From Carnegiea gigantea (taxonomy: Eukaryota > Streptophyta > Magnoliopsida > Caryophyllales > Cactaceae), in assembly GCA_029747015.1 (NCBI GenBank), contig JAKOGI010000834.1, positions 70,825 to 134,824 on the forward strand: a DNA stretch of 64,000 nucleotides. Reading direction: 5' to 3'. Position 1 is the stretch's first letter. Each line of letters opens with the position of its first letter. Below, piece by piece: positions 13,081-25,090 of the stretch. The notes beneath the pieces are model-generated. The model saw nothing but the letters and a program-made list of their open reading frames with translations, searched no databases and was not told the origin of the DNA. Position numbers and translations under genes: made by a program.

Positions 13081-14277
13081 TGATGCATATTCCCATATGC
13101 ATCATTTTTATTTAAGGTCAACTTCCAAGAAGAAAAGTGTCAAACAAGAGCGTGCATGGGAACTCTCATATTTTCTCTTATTATGTGAGTTCAAGGACTT
13201 TAGACACCATGAAGTAGTCAAGCAAGTGGCGAAAATCTGGATAAAACTCATATTCCTTCTGGAAGAATTGGTGCCCGATTCATCCCTGCGGAAGGTAATT
13301 TTTTTTTGTGCTCATTTTTTGGACTAGCTCAAGTGGACCCACAACTTGAGGGGCCACATGGTTTTGAAACTTAAGATGTCAGCTTTAAAATAAGCCCAAT
13401 TTTATTTAATTTGGACGTCATTTGATTGGGCAAAGTAGCACTCAAAGGGAAGTTGTCCTGCTCCAGTCTAGTTCTGATATAGGTGTAATGTTCGAACCAT
13501 AACTTTTGATCTACTTATCCAAATTGAGCAAATGAGCCCATTCTGGAAAATGGATTTCCAGGGCTTTCCAACAAGCCCAGAATCACCTAATTTGGACCTG
13601 TGTGCTGAGAGTTATGCTCAGTTGAAGTGGAGGCTGCTGCAAGGATTAAATGCTGGGCAAATGAAGAGACTTTGGTTACATGACATCATGGGGATGACGT
13701 CATGCACGACTTGGAGTGTTCTAGATGGATGTCTTCAGCTGATTGGAAGCCTAGAATATTCTTTGTAACCTCCTCCACCCCTTTATGTTGAATCTTTTCC
13801 ATTTTCCAAGCCTTTTCAATTTTCTAGTTTTAATTGCTAGGAGTTTTTAAGTCTTTTAATTATCTTTGTTTAGCCTATAAATAGGTGAGTTATGTAGTTG
13901 CATTTGAATTGAGAGTTGTAAGCTTTTCTAAGAGTAGTACAAACACCTTGAGAGTGATTCTCATTTGTGTCCCAAAAAAAAATCCCTAGTTCTATATCTT
14001 GAATTTTGGCAAGTTCAAGTGGTGTTCTAGGTTCTCTTTTCTTTTCCAATTGGAGTGATTCCTTGGTGAAGACGAGAGGATTTGCCCAAGATCAAGTCCT
14101 TGAGTGGCTCCGCGAAGGATTATCTCAAGTGCAAGGTCTTGTTTATCCTTTGTTCTTTTTTTGTTATTATTTTCATTCCATCTCAATCAACCTTCCATTT
14201 TCTCTTTACTTTGGTTCAATTCTTATTTGGATTTATTTGAGTTTGATTTGGTTCACTTACCACCCACATATACATCA
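13081..14277 (+). mobile_element. Solo LTR (1197 bp) inserted in the CACTA transposase
   Basis: The insert starts TGATGCATATTCCC and ends CATATACATCA, with the TG...CA termini of LTRs, and is flanked by a perfect 5-bp target duplication ATAGG (13076-13080 and 14278-14282). It interrupts the TNP2 reading frame exactly between FGQ and SCWP. A TATA box (TATAAATA, 13876-13883) with about 400 bases downstream fits U3-R-U5 order in + orientation. No internal retroelement sequence or second LTR is attached, so it most likely arose by recombination between two LTRs. Its superfamily cannot be told from the LTR alone. Open frames inside it are not genes. Confidence 0.9.
13870..13890 (+). promoter_or_regulatory. 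TATA box of the solo LTR
   Basis: TATAAATA in a GCCTATAAATAGGTGAG context, as in many plant LTR promoters. It would drive transcription to the right, into the antisense strand of the broken transposase. Confidence 0.5.
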
Positions 14278-15300
14278 ATAGGTTTGCCCAAATTGACCAA
14301 ATGGTGAGAAACCATCTGTACACAATCCGATTCAAACATTACCAGGCTCAGAGGCGAACTCTGAAAAAGCAGTGTCAAAAGGTTTCCATGCCTCTCTATC
14401 ACAGGATATGCAAGAGTGTCATTAACACGATGGTTTTTCGAATGCCACCTCTATTTCCCCTGCTACATCCTTCGTAGCATAAAGTCTTTGTAATCTTAGA
14501 GTAAAGGGGAAATATATCATCTGCTTCTTCGCAATAAGTTTACCTTTCAATGTCTTGTTATGATATCGTTGTGCATGACATACTTCACATTTGTCTAAAT
14601 GTGCAGCATCCTTCCAGAATAGCATACACCCTGTAGGGCACGCTTCTATTCTTTCATGCGGCATTTCCAAACCAGTAAGTATCTTTTTGATAGCATAAAA
14701 TATCTCAGTCATCCTATTATCGTCAGGACAAATATCCTTAAGTAACGAGGCAAAATCATCAATTGCCCTATGTGGAATGTGATATTCACAGTTAAGATTG
14801 ATTAGCCTTGCAACCCTCAATAAAATGGATGATTGATACCCATCATACAATGGCTTCTCAACTGCTTGTATCATGTCAAAGAAAGCTTTCATTTCAGGAT
14901 TTGGATCTTCTTCAACATTACTCAACCCCTCTCCCACCCAATTTGAAGATATGGAACCAAATGCATACATAACCATATCCCTTATAGAGTTATCTTCAGT
15001 CCTACTTGAAGTACACATCCCACTTTCAACTCCTAACATCATATTTAGTTCACCATGATAAGAACATTGGTAATAATTAGGATGAAACCCATTCCTATAA
15101 ATGTGTAATTTCATAGTATCCTTATCTAAATATGCACATTCCAACACTTATCATAGGGACACTTTAATTAGCTTTCCATATTTCTTAAAAAGCTTTTCCT
15201 CACTTGCAACCTTAATAAATTCATCTACTTTTTCCACAAACTCCTCATTGAGATAATTGTCATCCAATCTCTTATACATCCAATCATGATTAGTCCCCAT

Positions 15301-18300
15301 TACTGCATACCAACAACAACAATGGTTTTTCTAAGAATTGCATATTTTACACTTAAGTATTTTACAGAGTCAATATGAACCCAATATCCACTTCCTAAAT
15401 AAGCATCTAATGTGGTATTTTAAAGAAACATAATTAGCTATTATACATATAATTATTATACAAGTACTTCCAAGAGACATGAATATAATTTAGGAACTAA
15501 ATACTAATAAAATTTGAAAAACATATTACATGCACATATGTCATAACATGGTGTGACCTAATCCCCTTTTACAAAGGTTGGTGATCCTAAACCCATTTAG
15601 GATTCTTATGATATTTAATTGTTTAGGCTACATCATTGTATATTTAGGGCAAAAATTCGGCAGCATTTCCCCGTAGCTCTCGAAGCATGAGTTTTGATGA
15701 TGAGTCATAGGAATGATTATCATCTTCAAAACCATACCCAGAGAACATTAAGGAAATATTAATGAACATTTGCTCTAAATAACCAATGATTTTGTAGCCA
15801 AATAATCAAATATTATAGGTTCCCAAACTATCCAACTTGGATAATTCAAGAATTTACATGTATCATAACTTCATGTCAACAATCTATGTATAGATATCAC
15901 TTGCAGCATCTTCCAATCAAACCAATGATATGAAAATGCTACATGCAATATCATAAACTAAATTGTTAAGGTGAGCTCTTAACGTATAAATTCTTAAACG
16001 AGTATTCTAAGTTTAATGAGAGAATTACTTGCATAGGAAGAACATCCTACACACTTAATTCATGCATATGATTCACACATTCACAAATAAAAGCAAATAA
16101 TCATAATCACTACACCAAAATAACATTATGAAGATAACATTATCATATACCAAATTGTGTATCATGTTCTCACTACAAAAAAAGTCACTTTTATAAGAGA
16201 TTGTGCTTCGCCACCACCAAACCCAAGCTAGCCTTGGATGCTTAATCTTAGAATTGATGAGGTGTTTATTGGTTTCATCCTTCTGCTTAGCTTCTAATGA
16301 GTCAAATATTGATTAACTTCATTTTGATTCTAAATTATCAATTATACTTTCTAATGCAAAGTTAAAAATTTGCCTTATAAAATGTAACTTTTGTTGTGTA
16401 TTATATGTAACACTTTGATACATGTAACATATTTAGAATTAGAGTTAGAGTTCATACCTAGTTTTGACAATATTTATATTACTGTTGATGCCTCTTTTTC
16501 CATGTTTCTAGCTATATTTCGATGCATGTTCATTAATAACTTTAGATCTTTAAGCTATAACTACATAATCATAGATACTGAGACTCAAAAGATAAATTGA
16601 AATGAAGATTCTAATGCTCATTCTCTACTAACTTCCTTCTTAGTCTTTTTAAAAAAAAAAAAAAAAAAACTAGGTAAGCAATAAGAATTAAACATTTCCT
16701 TTATCTTGTGAAGTTTTTGTTTGAGCTTAGCTTTTGGACTATGAGATTCTAGTTTCTTAACTCTCTAATGTATAAACATATAAAGTTCTACAGTTGAAGA
16801 AGCAAACTGACCAACAGACCAATTTATATCACTCTACCTAGTATCTGAAGAAATCAAGTAGGAGATTGTTCATTTGTATTTTCATTTCGTTTCTCTGATG
16901 CTTGCCATAACATGCCTCTACATATCTCTCATTCAGATTCAAGGGGGGAAATAAAAAAGCCCTTTTAAAACATCATATTCAAGGAAAAAGAAAGATGTCT
17001 GCCTTTTTTTAAGGTCTTGAAGGCATCACCAACACAGAAGAATTAAAAACCAATGAAAGAACTAATTATGCTATCAATTTTTAATGGTCCTTTCATTTCA
17101 TCTCAACATTATCATCATCTCATATGAGAAAACTATTCAAAAAACCTGTGGCTTTATGAAAGTAGTGCACTACTAATGCTTTTCTTCATATTTCAAATGA
17201 TACAAACATTTAAAAGAAAAACAAATATATAAAGAAATAATAAAGGAGATCATCAAATGCTCCTAAGATTCCTTCAACCTGTTCCACTATAGAAAATTAC
17301 CTCGACAATCAAAGACACTCCACTGGAAGGCAGTTCGCACGTCAAGGTTAGCTCCCACCTACAAAATAAAATGTCGTCTTCATCACTAACAGTGTTTCAT
17401 ATAAAGCAGTCACGTTGACCAATACATATGACTGATGAAAACAATCTAGTGAGAGATAGAATTTTCTAAATTCTAAACATACATTTTATTTAAATCCTTT
17501 GCCTGTTTATAACTTATAAATAATTCAAGTTTGTTAGAAAATGAAGAACCTCTGGTTTCTGATATAAAAGCATGGGCAATGCATGCTACTGCTTTCAAAA
17601 TCTAGAATCCAACATATAATTTGTCTGCTATTCAGGGATAATGATATGCAAGTCTGACAAACTCACCACCCTTAGGAACACCCTAAGATTCGAATTAGCA
17701 CCTCCACAATCTGCAACAGATCACTCTAACTACAATTGTCAGAAAGCCAAAGAGCAGAGGCTGTCATTACCAATCTATCAATTGACACATAGTGAAGTAT
17801 ACATATACTAGTGCAAATAAGTTGCCAATATGATCATCAGGCTAAACAGAAAATAAATGAATAAAACGTCTCCATGCACTTTCTACCCACAAACCTAGTA
17901 TAGTGCAAAGCTCTAGACAATGCATCTGGAAGGACCAAGGTGAGGAACTACCTAAAGGTGTCATATTATTAAGGTTTATGCAGCATTTGTACAGATGAAA
18001 CTAAATTATTTACCCAAAAATTTCAGATGAAGTCGAACTTGCAACAGAAAGATTGGCCAATCCTGCAACAAGCAAGGACATCAAACAAACATTAGAGATA
18101 CCAAAATAGGGATACCTCAGTTTGGATAGTCACGCTTGTTTACATTTACCAGATTTATTGTCCTCAAAATGCTACTCATTGCTGCCTAATTCATATTTGA
18201 ATGCTATGTTGAATAAAGCCCAAACACCAGTCAAGAAAAAAGGAAATAAATCTCAAAATAGAATTAAACAGCTAAACCGGATTCAACTGAAAAAATATCT

Positions 18301-19700
18301 TCAAAGTCATGTACAGAGAAACATGGAAGGATGAACCTGATGTTTACAACCAAAAAAACAAACTTGATAATTTGCATATGATGGGCAAGAAAGTGGGTAA
18401 GAAAGACATCAATGCATTATCACAACAATAGCTCTTGTATCTAGGAGAAAGCTAAAACTGCAAATTTGAGCTTAAAAGACAGCGCCGCACCTATGGCTAG
18501 GGTGTAGCCGTGTAGGGAGGTCAAGATGTAGCGGTCATGCGATGAGATTAGGAGACAGTCAACAATTAAAACAAAAACATTTCAAGGAAATATTATAGGT
18601 ACGAAAATATTGAATAGCTACCAAAATTATTGTGCTGTACCAGTGAAATCTACATAATACTTTTCAACCTAAGCACCATATTCGTAAACTTTTACACCCA
18701 AATGCAAGAATGAGCTGGTGATCAGAGGCGTAGAGCAATCACTACATGACCAGCTTACAAAACAAAGGCATCCCTCTCACGTTAGATTTGTTCCTTGAGA
18801 AGCAATGGATTATATTCTCCACACTTCAATGTAGATTTGTTCCTTGATAATTTTCATACAAGGAAAAGAGGAACAGAGAAAGTAAGATACCTCCACAAAC
18901 ATTTCAGATTCTTCACCTACAGGACGAGAAGCAGCTTTAACTCACCAAATCGCTGGATGGCTAAGACATACCAGACAGGAAACCATAAGAATTCTAAATA
19001 GGAGATAATATTTGAGGCAAAACAACATCACGCACTCTTTTCAGACAATCAGATTCCATAACACCTACACAATGCAATTTTATTAATGAAGAAATCGATT
19101 GAAGAGAACAGATCACAACAGAAAGTCTCTTCATAAAATCTCAGAACCAGCAACAACGGGAGGAATGGAAGAGCGTCGCTAAAATCAAAACGCAGGGCAA
19201 CGAACAAACAGTAGAGGAATGCAAAACCAACAACGTAATTATGCCAACCAATTTAAGAAAATAAGCTAGTAACAATAGCGAGTTTGAACAACAATGGCCA
19301 TTTTGAACAAAATTTTAAAACACAAAAAAAAAAAAAGAACCACAAGTCAGCAAGAAACGAACTATATAAATACAGAAAATCACTTCAAAAACTGGGAAAC
19401 ACTGGAAAACCACTAATAGACTGCGATAAAGCGGGCGTCTATTTGTGAAGCTACAAGGTGGTCGTGATAATCATCAAACCGAAAACACAGAGAGTATATG
19501 TCTTAACAACAAGTTGACAACCAATTTCAAAACTGAGAAAAATATGAAGAAAGAGTGTTTAAACCAGAAATCAGTGACAAAAAGAAACCCAAAACACAAA
19601 TGATCTCAACGACAAAACCATCAACAACGATAACATTCCAGCAAAATGAACTGATTCCAACTGTTTGCTTGCAACAACAGTTTCAATAAAGTGAGGAATG

Positions 19701-19744
<44 letters not shown>

Positions 19745-19800
19745 ACTCCAAAATTACTGAACACTGAAAATTCATGAAATCTCAAAAGAATAAAGTATTT
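15301..19800 (-). other. CACTA element 1, 5' non-coding part with exon-like blocks
   Basis: No long open frames. Several short minus-strand blocks have good splice borders on both sides: about 18895-18920 (GTAG before, GTATCT after), 18944-18958, 18012-18062 (TTGCAG before, GTAAAT after), 17663-17712 and 17300-17357 (TTTTGTAG before, GTAATT after). They could be exons of a CACTA gene leader or of a captured host gene; I recognise no protein. A (GA)n run lies at 19704-19738. Confidence 0.35.
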
Positions 19801-20259
19801 TCCAAACAATTATCTTCATCTCAAAAATCAGCGGAAAATTTCTCCAATTTCATTTTTAATTCAACATAAATCTTCACCAATCGACCATGTAATTGCTCGC
19901 AAACAAAAATGAAAACGAAATCAAGAACAATTCGAAGAGGAGAAGATTGATTTATCCCATTTTGGAGAGGGAATCCCGAAACTTTAAATCCAACGAAAAA
20001 GTGAAGAGAGAGGCTGAGAATATCCGGATGGTCGTCACTCAAATCTCAGACAAGGAGAAAGCGAAGAGAGAGATGCAATTTAGGGTTCCATTTTCAGTAA
20101 GAATGGAGGGAGAGATTTTAGCGGAGTGAAGACAATAATGGAGGGAGTCGATGGAGGGAACCAAAATTAGGGTTCCATTTTCAGTTTTCATTCCCGAAAG
20201 CTTTTTCAAATATTTTAATTTTTGGATAGAAACTAAATCTAGAAGCCCCCAGAATTGCG

Positions 20260-20472
20260 TTGTAATTTTGAAACCCAATCGCTTATCGGTTTCGAATTTT
20301 CAGTTTCAAAATTAGAAGCTAAAACTATACTTCAGTTTCAAAATTAGAAACCAAACTAAGTTCGGTATCAAATTTAGAAACTGAAATAATCAGTTTCTAA
20401 ATTCAGTTTCTAAATGCGTTTTTTGATTACAGTTTCCGAAATTAGTTGCTGTAAGCGGGTTGTTTTGTAGTG
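20260..20472. repeat. Right subterminal repeat region and TIR of CACTA element 1
   Basis: Repeated CAGTTTC(T/A)AAATT and ATCGGTTTCGAA units end in the inverse of the left terminal repeat (20455-20472). Confidence 0.8.
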
Positions 20473-20807
20473 TACTTTCATGACAATGTTACTAAGGTAC
20501 TTCCCCTTAAGTGCAAGAGGGTCGACCAATTGTCGAAAATCCCTGATTGGGCACGTAGCTGCACCACCTGTAATCCTTTGCCCTAAGAGCACCAATATCC
20601 CCCTAATTTACTGGTAATCATTCCCACCTTGGAAATAAATTAGGTCATAGGTAGACCTATTTGTATGGGAGGTGTGTTCATGGGATACTTATCTCTCAAA
20701 AAAAAAAAAAAAAATTCTAATCAGCTATTCTAATTGTAGTTAAATTGATATATACTGACATATCTAAATTTGGTCAAAAAAAGTTGTAGATAATCTCTAA
20801 ATATATC
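20473..20807. other. Intergenic between CACTA element 1 and hAT MITE
   Basis: Contains an A-run at 20697-20714. A 61-codon minus-strand frame (20410-20595) crosses the CACTA end and matches nothing I recognise. Confidence 0.5.
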
Positions 20808-20815
20808 CAGCCCAC

Positions 20816-21273
20816 TAGGGTGGGCAACGGATTGAGTACCCAATGGGTCAAGTGAGTAGGCCCGTTTAAAATAGGGTCAATAAAGGATCGAGTCAATAAT
20901 GAATCGAGTCACCTGTGGGCCGACCTATTAAGGCATATTAACGGGTCGGGTCAGCCCATTAGCGGCCCGTGACCCGTTATTTTTTTAATCATACTTGACG
21001 TACTAGTTTACATGTTCCAATTAGTTAAAACTATTCGCAACATTTTATACATAACAATAATTATTATACATAGTTTTTTTTATGCAAATTTATTCTATTT
21101 TAAAACCGGCAAAAAGTGGGTCGCTCATAGCTCGACCCGATCCGACCCGTTTGTTTGCATAGAAGGCCCAACCCCGGCCCAAATAATTAGCAGGCTGACC
21201 AATGGCCCGATCCAATCCACTTTATAAAGGGTCGGCCCTAACTCGATCCGATCCGGTTCATTGTCCACTCCTG
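20816..21273. mobile_element. hAT-type MITE, copy 1 (458 bp)
   Basis: An 8-bp target duplication CAGCCCAC flanks the element (20808-20815 and 21274-21281), which is the hAT signature. The termini are TAGGGTGGGCAACGG and the inverse of CAGGAGTGGACAATG. The interior has GGGTCGGGTCAGCCC-like GC-rich arms around an AT-rich centre and no coding frame. A copy of the same size in opposite orientation lies at 45591-46051. Confidence 0.9.
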
Positions 21274-21321
21274 CAGCCCACATATGAACATTTTTAATTT
21301 ATTTAAATATATTATTTGGCC

Positions 21322-21830
21322 TCCTCGCCAATGCACTTTTGAACACTAATCTAGTTCACCTCTCTCGTATACATTTTCCCCTTCCCCTTAGCCTTGTTGT
21401 CTCGATCCATGGCGGCAACGAGCTCGGGGCAGGCCGACCTAATCGGGCTAAGCTCCCCTCTATCATTGAACAATGCTGTGCCATCTTGACTAGCCTATTG
21501 GCCCTCAGGCCTGCTCGGAGGCCCAGCAGTTTGCTTCATTTTAATGGCATTTATGCTATCAAAGACAGATTGAGCCGTAGAGGCCCAACGGGCCTAAGAA
21601 CTTACCGGCTCTTGCATCGATGAACCACATGGAGAAGTAAAAAATTGGATGACACTAAGAAAACTATGGTGGAATGTTATGATGATAGAGGAAGAAGCAC
21701 CGTTGATGAACTAGTACAACAAATAAAATTCACTGTGGCCATCTTATTATGTTTTAAGATTTTAGGGGGGAGGGGGTAATATATGTAACATAATAGTAAC
21801 ATTTGTACCTTTGTAAGAGGATTTTTTTTA
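21322..21830 (+). pseudogene. Degenerate 3' fragment of the MATE gene
   Basis: The stretch from TCTCTCGTATACATT (about 21360) matches the intact MATE gene from about 8127 onward, including GGNELGAGRPNRAK and AILTSLLAL. It then jumps, losing about 250 bases that correspond to about 8276-8525, to the RRGPTGL region, the former EAQRAKEL codons near 8610. The similarity seems to extend past the stop codon (GGGGGTAATATATGTA versus GGGGGTAAATATATGT). Frameshifts and stops leave no usable protein. Since 3' flank is included, a DNA-level duplication is more likely than retroposition, but only the last third is present, so processing cannot be ruled out. Confidence 0.85.
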
Positions 21831-23034
21831 AATTTTGAATGGGTAAATTTAGTCTCTCTTGTAAAAATCAAATATTCCCAAGAGAGTTAAGAGGTAAATG
21901 TTCAGTTTATGTCTAAGTCGGATTAGGTTGTAGCCATACGGCGTATAATAAGATAGCAAAACACGAGGGAAATTACGTGAAAGCAAAGGCAGAAATTGAA
22001 ATAAAGTAGTTGCATGAACATATCAGGACATGTCAAATCATAAATACATGTTCTATTCAAAATTCTTACATTTTTTTTTTCGTATTTAATATCTAATAAT
22101 TGTTTGAAATAAATATCAAATCAAAATTTTAATATTATTTTTATTTTTGGTCTAGGAATTAAAGAGATATCCAAATTTTCAACCCAAATCTGATAGCCGA
22201 GACCTCCCCCTCTCTCTTTACCGCTCTTAGGTGCCAGCCTCCTTTCACATTGAATTTCCTTTTCTCTTTGCTGAAAACCATAGATAATCCCTCCTCCCAA
22301 TTTCCTTTTCTCTCTCTTCTCTTTTCTTATGCTCCTTTTGTTGGTAAATTATGATTTCTCCGCTCTTCTCATTTCATCCCAATCATTTTTATTTCTTTCC
22401 AATTCTTCTCAAAACATTCTTATTTGTTTTTTCACTCCGCACAAGGTAAAAAAAAAAAAACCCCACCACTTCCCTTTCTGATCCAACTCTTCCCACGTCT
22501 TTTCAATCCTCTCCAAGTATTCTCGTTTTTTCCCACTCCTTCCAAAAAAATTCATCCCTTACCAATTCTGCACATTCCTCCTCAATTCGTCCAATTATAC
22601 CCTTTTCCCAGTACTTATCTACCAATAACAAAATAGACCCTAACAAACCCGCTATTTCTCCTGACTTTTCTTCTTCTTTCGTTGCTACGAGAACTGAACG
22701 TCAAATTTCCTTTTCGTTTTTTAGTTTCTCCCATCCTCCATCGCTAATATTCACGTGTTTTGGATGTGATATGGATGCTAACTTTGATGTTTACCGGCTA
22801 ACCATGTGATGGCATGGTTATTCCGCACGACTCTTCATTACTTTTCATCTGAGCCGAAAACTGATGACTTATGGAGTCAGCAATTACGAGGTAAATCTTT
22901 TCAATTACGTCCCTGATTATTTTGTACGTATACTAAACATTATGACTCATCTAAAGTATAGATGAGAACAGACCCAAACAAAAGAAAAGCTAAAATAGTA
23001 CAGTACATATTCCCCTTCCCATAATGAAAACTAG
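21831..23034. other. Intergenic, nothing recognised
   Basis: AT- and pyrimidine-rich sequence (22210-22640 is CT-rich). A 70-codon frame at 22424-22636 reflects this composition. No gene recognised. Confidence 0.6.
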
Positions 23035-23165
23035 GGGTGTTTATTGTTCGGTCCAAACCTGGACCGGGCCGGACCAAACCGAATGAATTCGGTTCGGTCC
23101 ACGCTTCACAAATTTTTTTTATTCGGTCTTCAGTTCGGTCCGGTGGACCAGTCCGGACCGAGGAT
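23035..23165. mobile_element. Fragment of a TAGGGGTGT-type (hAT-like) element
   Basis: Begins CTAGGGGTGTTTATTG and continues with alternating GGTCCGG/CCGGACC and GGTTCGGTCC units, a common structure of short plant hAT-like elements. The opposite terminus was not found before the candidate LTR at 23550, so it is either truncated or interrupted. Confidence 0.35.
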
Positions 23166-23549
23166 TGAATTAAAAAAATTTGAAAAATGACTTTTTACTT
23201 ATTCAATTTTAATTTTCTTTTGCGACTTATAATTTCTCAAACGTTCAAGAATATTGATTTGTTTTTCATGGTAAAAATATGTTGAAATTGTTCATATTGA
23301 AATAAATATAAGATGTTCATATTAAAATAAATATAAGATATTCATATTGAAATAAACCGAAAAGTTCAACTAGCTAGTAAAGTTACCAATATTAACCAAG
23401 AATCCAATAACTCAGGTGGCTTTGTGGCATATGAAAATATAAATATGCGATGCCGTTTGGCCCGTTTCCCTTCACATTCGTCTACTTCAATTAAATGGGC
23501 ACGGCCCACCAGAATGAGAGGCCAATCATATTGGACCGAATTTGGTCAG

Positions 23550-24391
23550 TGTAAATACAAATTTCGTGTCTAAAATAAATTAGACAAGAAATTAAAAAAT
23601 AAATTTAATTTTGTATTAATGTAGCATGTGTAGGTACAATATCTGAATTTAATATTATGAAGTAGTCTTCTGATTCGATCTCCTAATAATTTGAATTGAC
23701 TCGATCGAAGGCGTGACTGCTTGATCACGATTAGCGCAGAATCAGTTGAATAACTTTGAAATGATTCTTGATCTCGATCTGCAAGTGGTTGATTGCTAAC
23801 TCTGAAACTTGCAAGCTTGATCCTTCTCACTTGGTAGCTGGATACTGCTCGCGGTTTGAGCATCTGAATTCTGCAAACGCTGAATATTGAATGTAGTTGA
23901 CTAAATTAATCAGTGCAAGAGTGAAGTTGCTTGATCTCGGTCGATGAATTGGATGAAAAACTTTGAAATAGACTTAAATTTGAGGTTGGAGAAGTTGTTG
24001 AACCAGCTGACTTTGATCCTTATTACTTGGTAGCTGAATGTCGTCTGCAGTTTGAGTTCTGGAGCTAGTAGAAGATGCAGAATGATGAGCTCCTCTTGAG
24101 AATGAGAGTGAGGACCCTATTTATAGGCTCACAGGTTAGGGTATGAGTTGAACGTTGGACCTAGACCCATATATTAGTAATTATTCTCTTAATTTTAAAA
24201 GAGAAATAATTACTATTATATGCATATCATCAATGATACATGAATGCTTCTGATTTGCCATAATTTGATTCTATTTAATGGAGCATTCAAAACCAATTTT
24301 ATACGTGACAGTTCCTAATCGACAAAATAAAAATTATTTCATTTTTGCACATGACATCATGTGATTTGTTAGCAAATTTTTACCTCCTACA
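23550..24391 (-). mobile_element. Candidate solo LTR (about 842 bp)
   Basis: On the minus strand the sequence begins TGTAGGAGGTAAAAATT and ends TTGTATTTACA, with a GAGCCTATAAATAGGGTCC TATA region in between (about 24113-24131). This arrangement is like a plant LTR. The flanks GTCAG and GTCGA share only three of five bases, so the boundaries are uncertain. The R/U5 part contains a diverged internal duplication (TTGATCCTTxTxACTTGGTAGCT at about 23818 and 24016). No coding sequence. Confidence 0.45.
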
Positions 24392-24396
24392 GTCGA

Positions 24397-24604
24397 TTTT
24401 ATGGTTGTATCTGAATTCCTCAATCTATTTCGATCCTTTCTATTTTCATAACTAAAAACTGAAATTCATTTCAATTAATCAATCGGCAGGGCTGACAGCT
24501 TTGAGCTTGGTTGTGTGGGTGAAGCGATTAAGCCTTTATGCTTGGACCTTAATAGAGCCTATCCCAAACCCTGCTTGCATGCCCCCCTCGAGTACTAGAC
24601 CGTT
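24397..24604. other. Intergenic spacer
   Basis: Short unique sequence between the candidate LTR and CACTA element 2; no gene recognised. Confidence 0.5.
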
Positions 24605-24940
24605 CACTACTAAAAAAGTTAAAAACAACGACGGAATACAGCGACAGAATTTTTTAACGACGGAAGTGGCGACGGAAGAACAACATCAAAAAAAAAGTCA
24701 GATTATGCGATGAACTGGGCGACGGAAAAATAATTCTGTCGCCAAAATTCAATGTCAGCGACGGAAAAAAAATTAAATTTTTTTATAGGCGTCGGAAATT
24801 CCGTCGCCAAGCCCAAAAAAAATTCGAATTTCAAATTTTTTTGTCGGGCGACGGAATTTTCGTTGCCTATCCGTCGCCCAGCAATTTAAGTGAACCAGAA
24901 CCAGCTCTCGATGCTGGTTCACTCACTTCACGAACGCAAC

Positions 24941-25090
24941 AGAGAGGAAGAGAGAGAGAGAGGCGAACGCAACAGCGAAGCGCCACCCGGCCTTCGCCAG
25001 CGCCACCCACCGGCCGGCCGCCCCGTCCGTCGCCATCGCCTGCCTTCCCCCACCGCCGGCAGCCGCCGCCGACCCTCAGTTGCCCCTCTT
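24941..25090. other. GC-rich island in CACTA element 2
   Basis: About 150 bases of very GC- and CpG-rich sequence (for example CCGGCCGGCCGCCCCGTCCG near 25010) inside AT-rich DNA, followed by a possible splice donor (TTTGAGGTGAAT near 25112-25120). It may be the promoter or first non-coding exon of the element's genes. Confidence 0.5.

Larger units (their letters stand above)
12900..15300 (-). pseudogene. TNP2-type CACTA transposase, broken and split by a solo LTR
   Basis: The frame starts at the ATG complementary to 15298-15300 with a transposase-associated domain (WMYKRLDDNYLNEEFVEKVD). It is broken by TGA and TAA at about 15147-15153, then continues 15147-14422 through a TNP2 domain with TGCMLFWKDAAHLDKCEVC (Cys cluster) and QMIYFPFTLRLQRLYATKDV. 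Another stop precedes IGLCTDGFSPFGQFGQ near 14283-14320. The reading resumes at 13075 as SCWPVILIPYNLPPWLCMK and VLIPGPKSPKGNFDIYL. The break is exactly the 13081-14277 solo LTR. The downstream catalytic half of TNP2 is missing. The family excises and integrates CACTA elements; this copy cannot. Confidence 0.9.
11364..20472 (-). mobile_element. CACTA (En/Spm) DNA transposon, 9.1 kb, inactive
   Basis: The left end is CACTACAAAACAACCCGC and the right end is its exact 18-bp inverse. The inner flanks at both ends (about 11380-11800 and 20260-20460) are crowded with CGGTTTC/GAAACCG and TTCAGTTTC variants, the subterminal repeats typical of CACTA elements. Coding remnants lie on the minus strand: a TNP2-type transposase (12900-15300, split by a solo LTR) and a Ptta/En/Spm-like C-terminus (12240-12620). 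No perfect 3-bp target duplication is visible (ATA on the left, TAC on the right), though a TA dinucleotide flanks both ends. In-frame stops and the inserted LTR make it non-autonomous. Confidence 0.9.

Noticed and set aside
13013..14307. ORFs of 60-104 codons between 13.0 and 14.3 kb
   Set aside because: They lie in the solo LTR or in the reverse strand of the TNP2 remnant and do not encode a recognisable product.
16108..16190. CACTACACCA and CACTACAAAAAAAG sequences inside CACTA element 1
   Set aside because: They look like further CACTA ends, but no inverted partner or target duplication was found.
20410..20595. 61-codon minus-strand ORF crossing the right end of CACTA element 1
   Set aside because: It spans the transposon junction, so it cannot be an ancestral gene. 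I considered a similarity to small-RNA effector proteins and could not support it.
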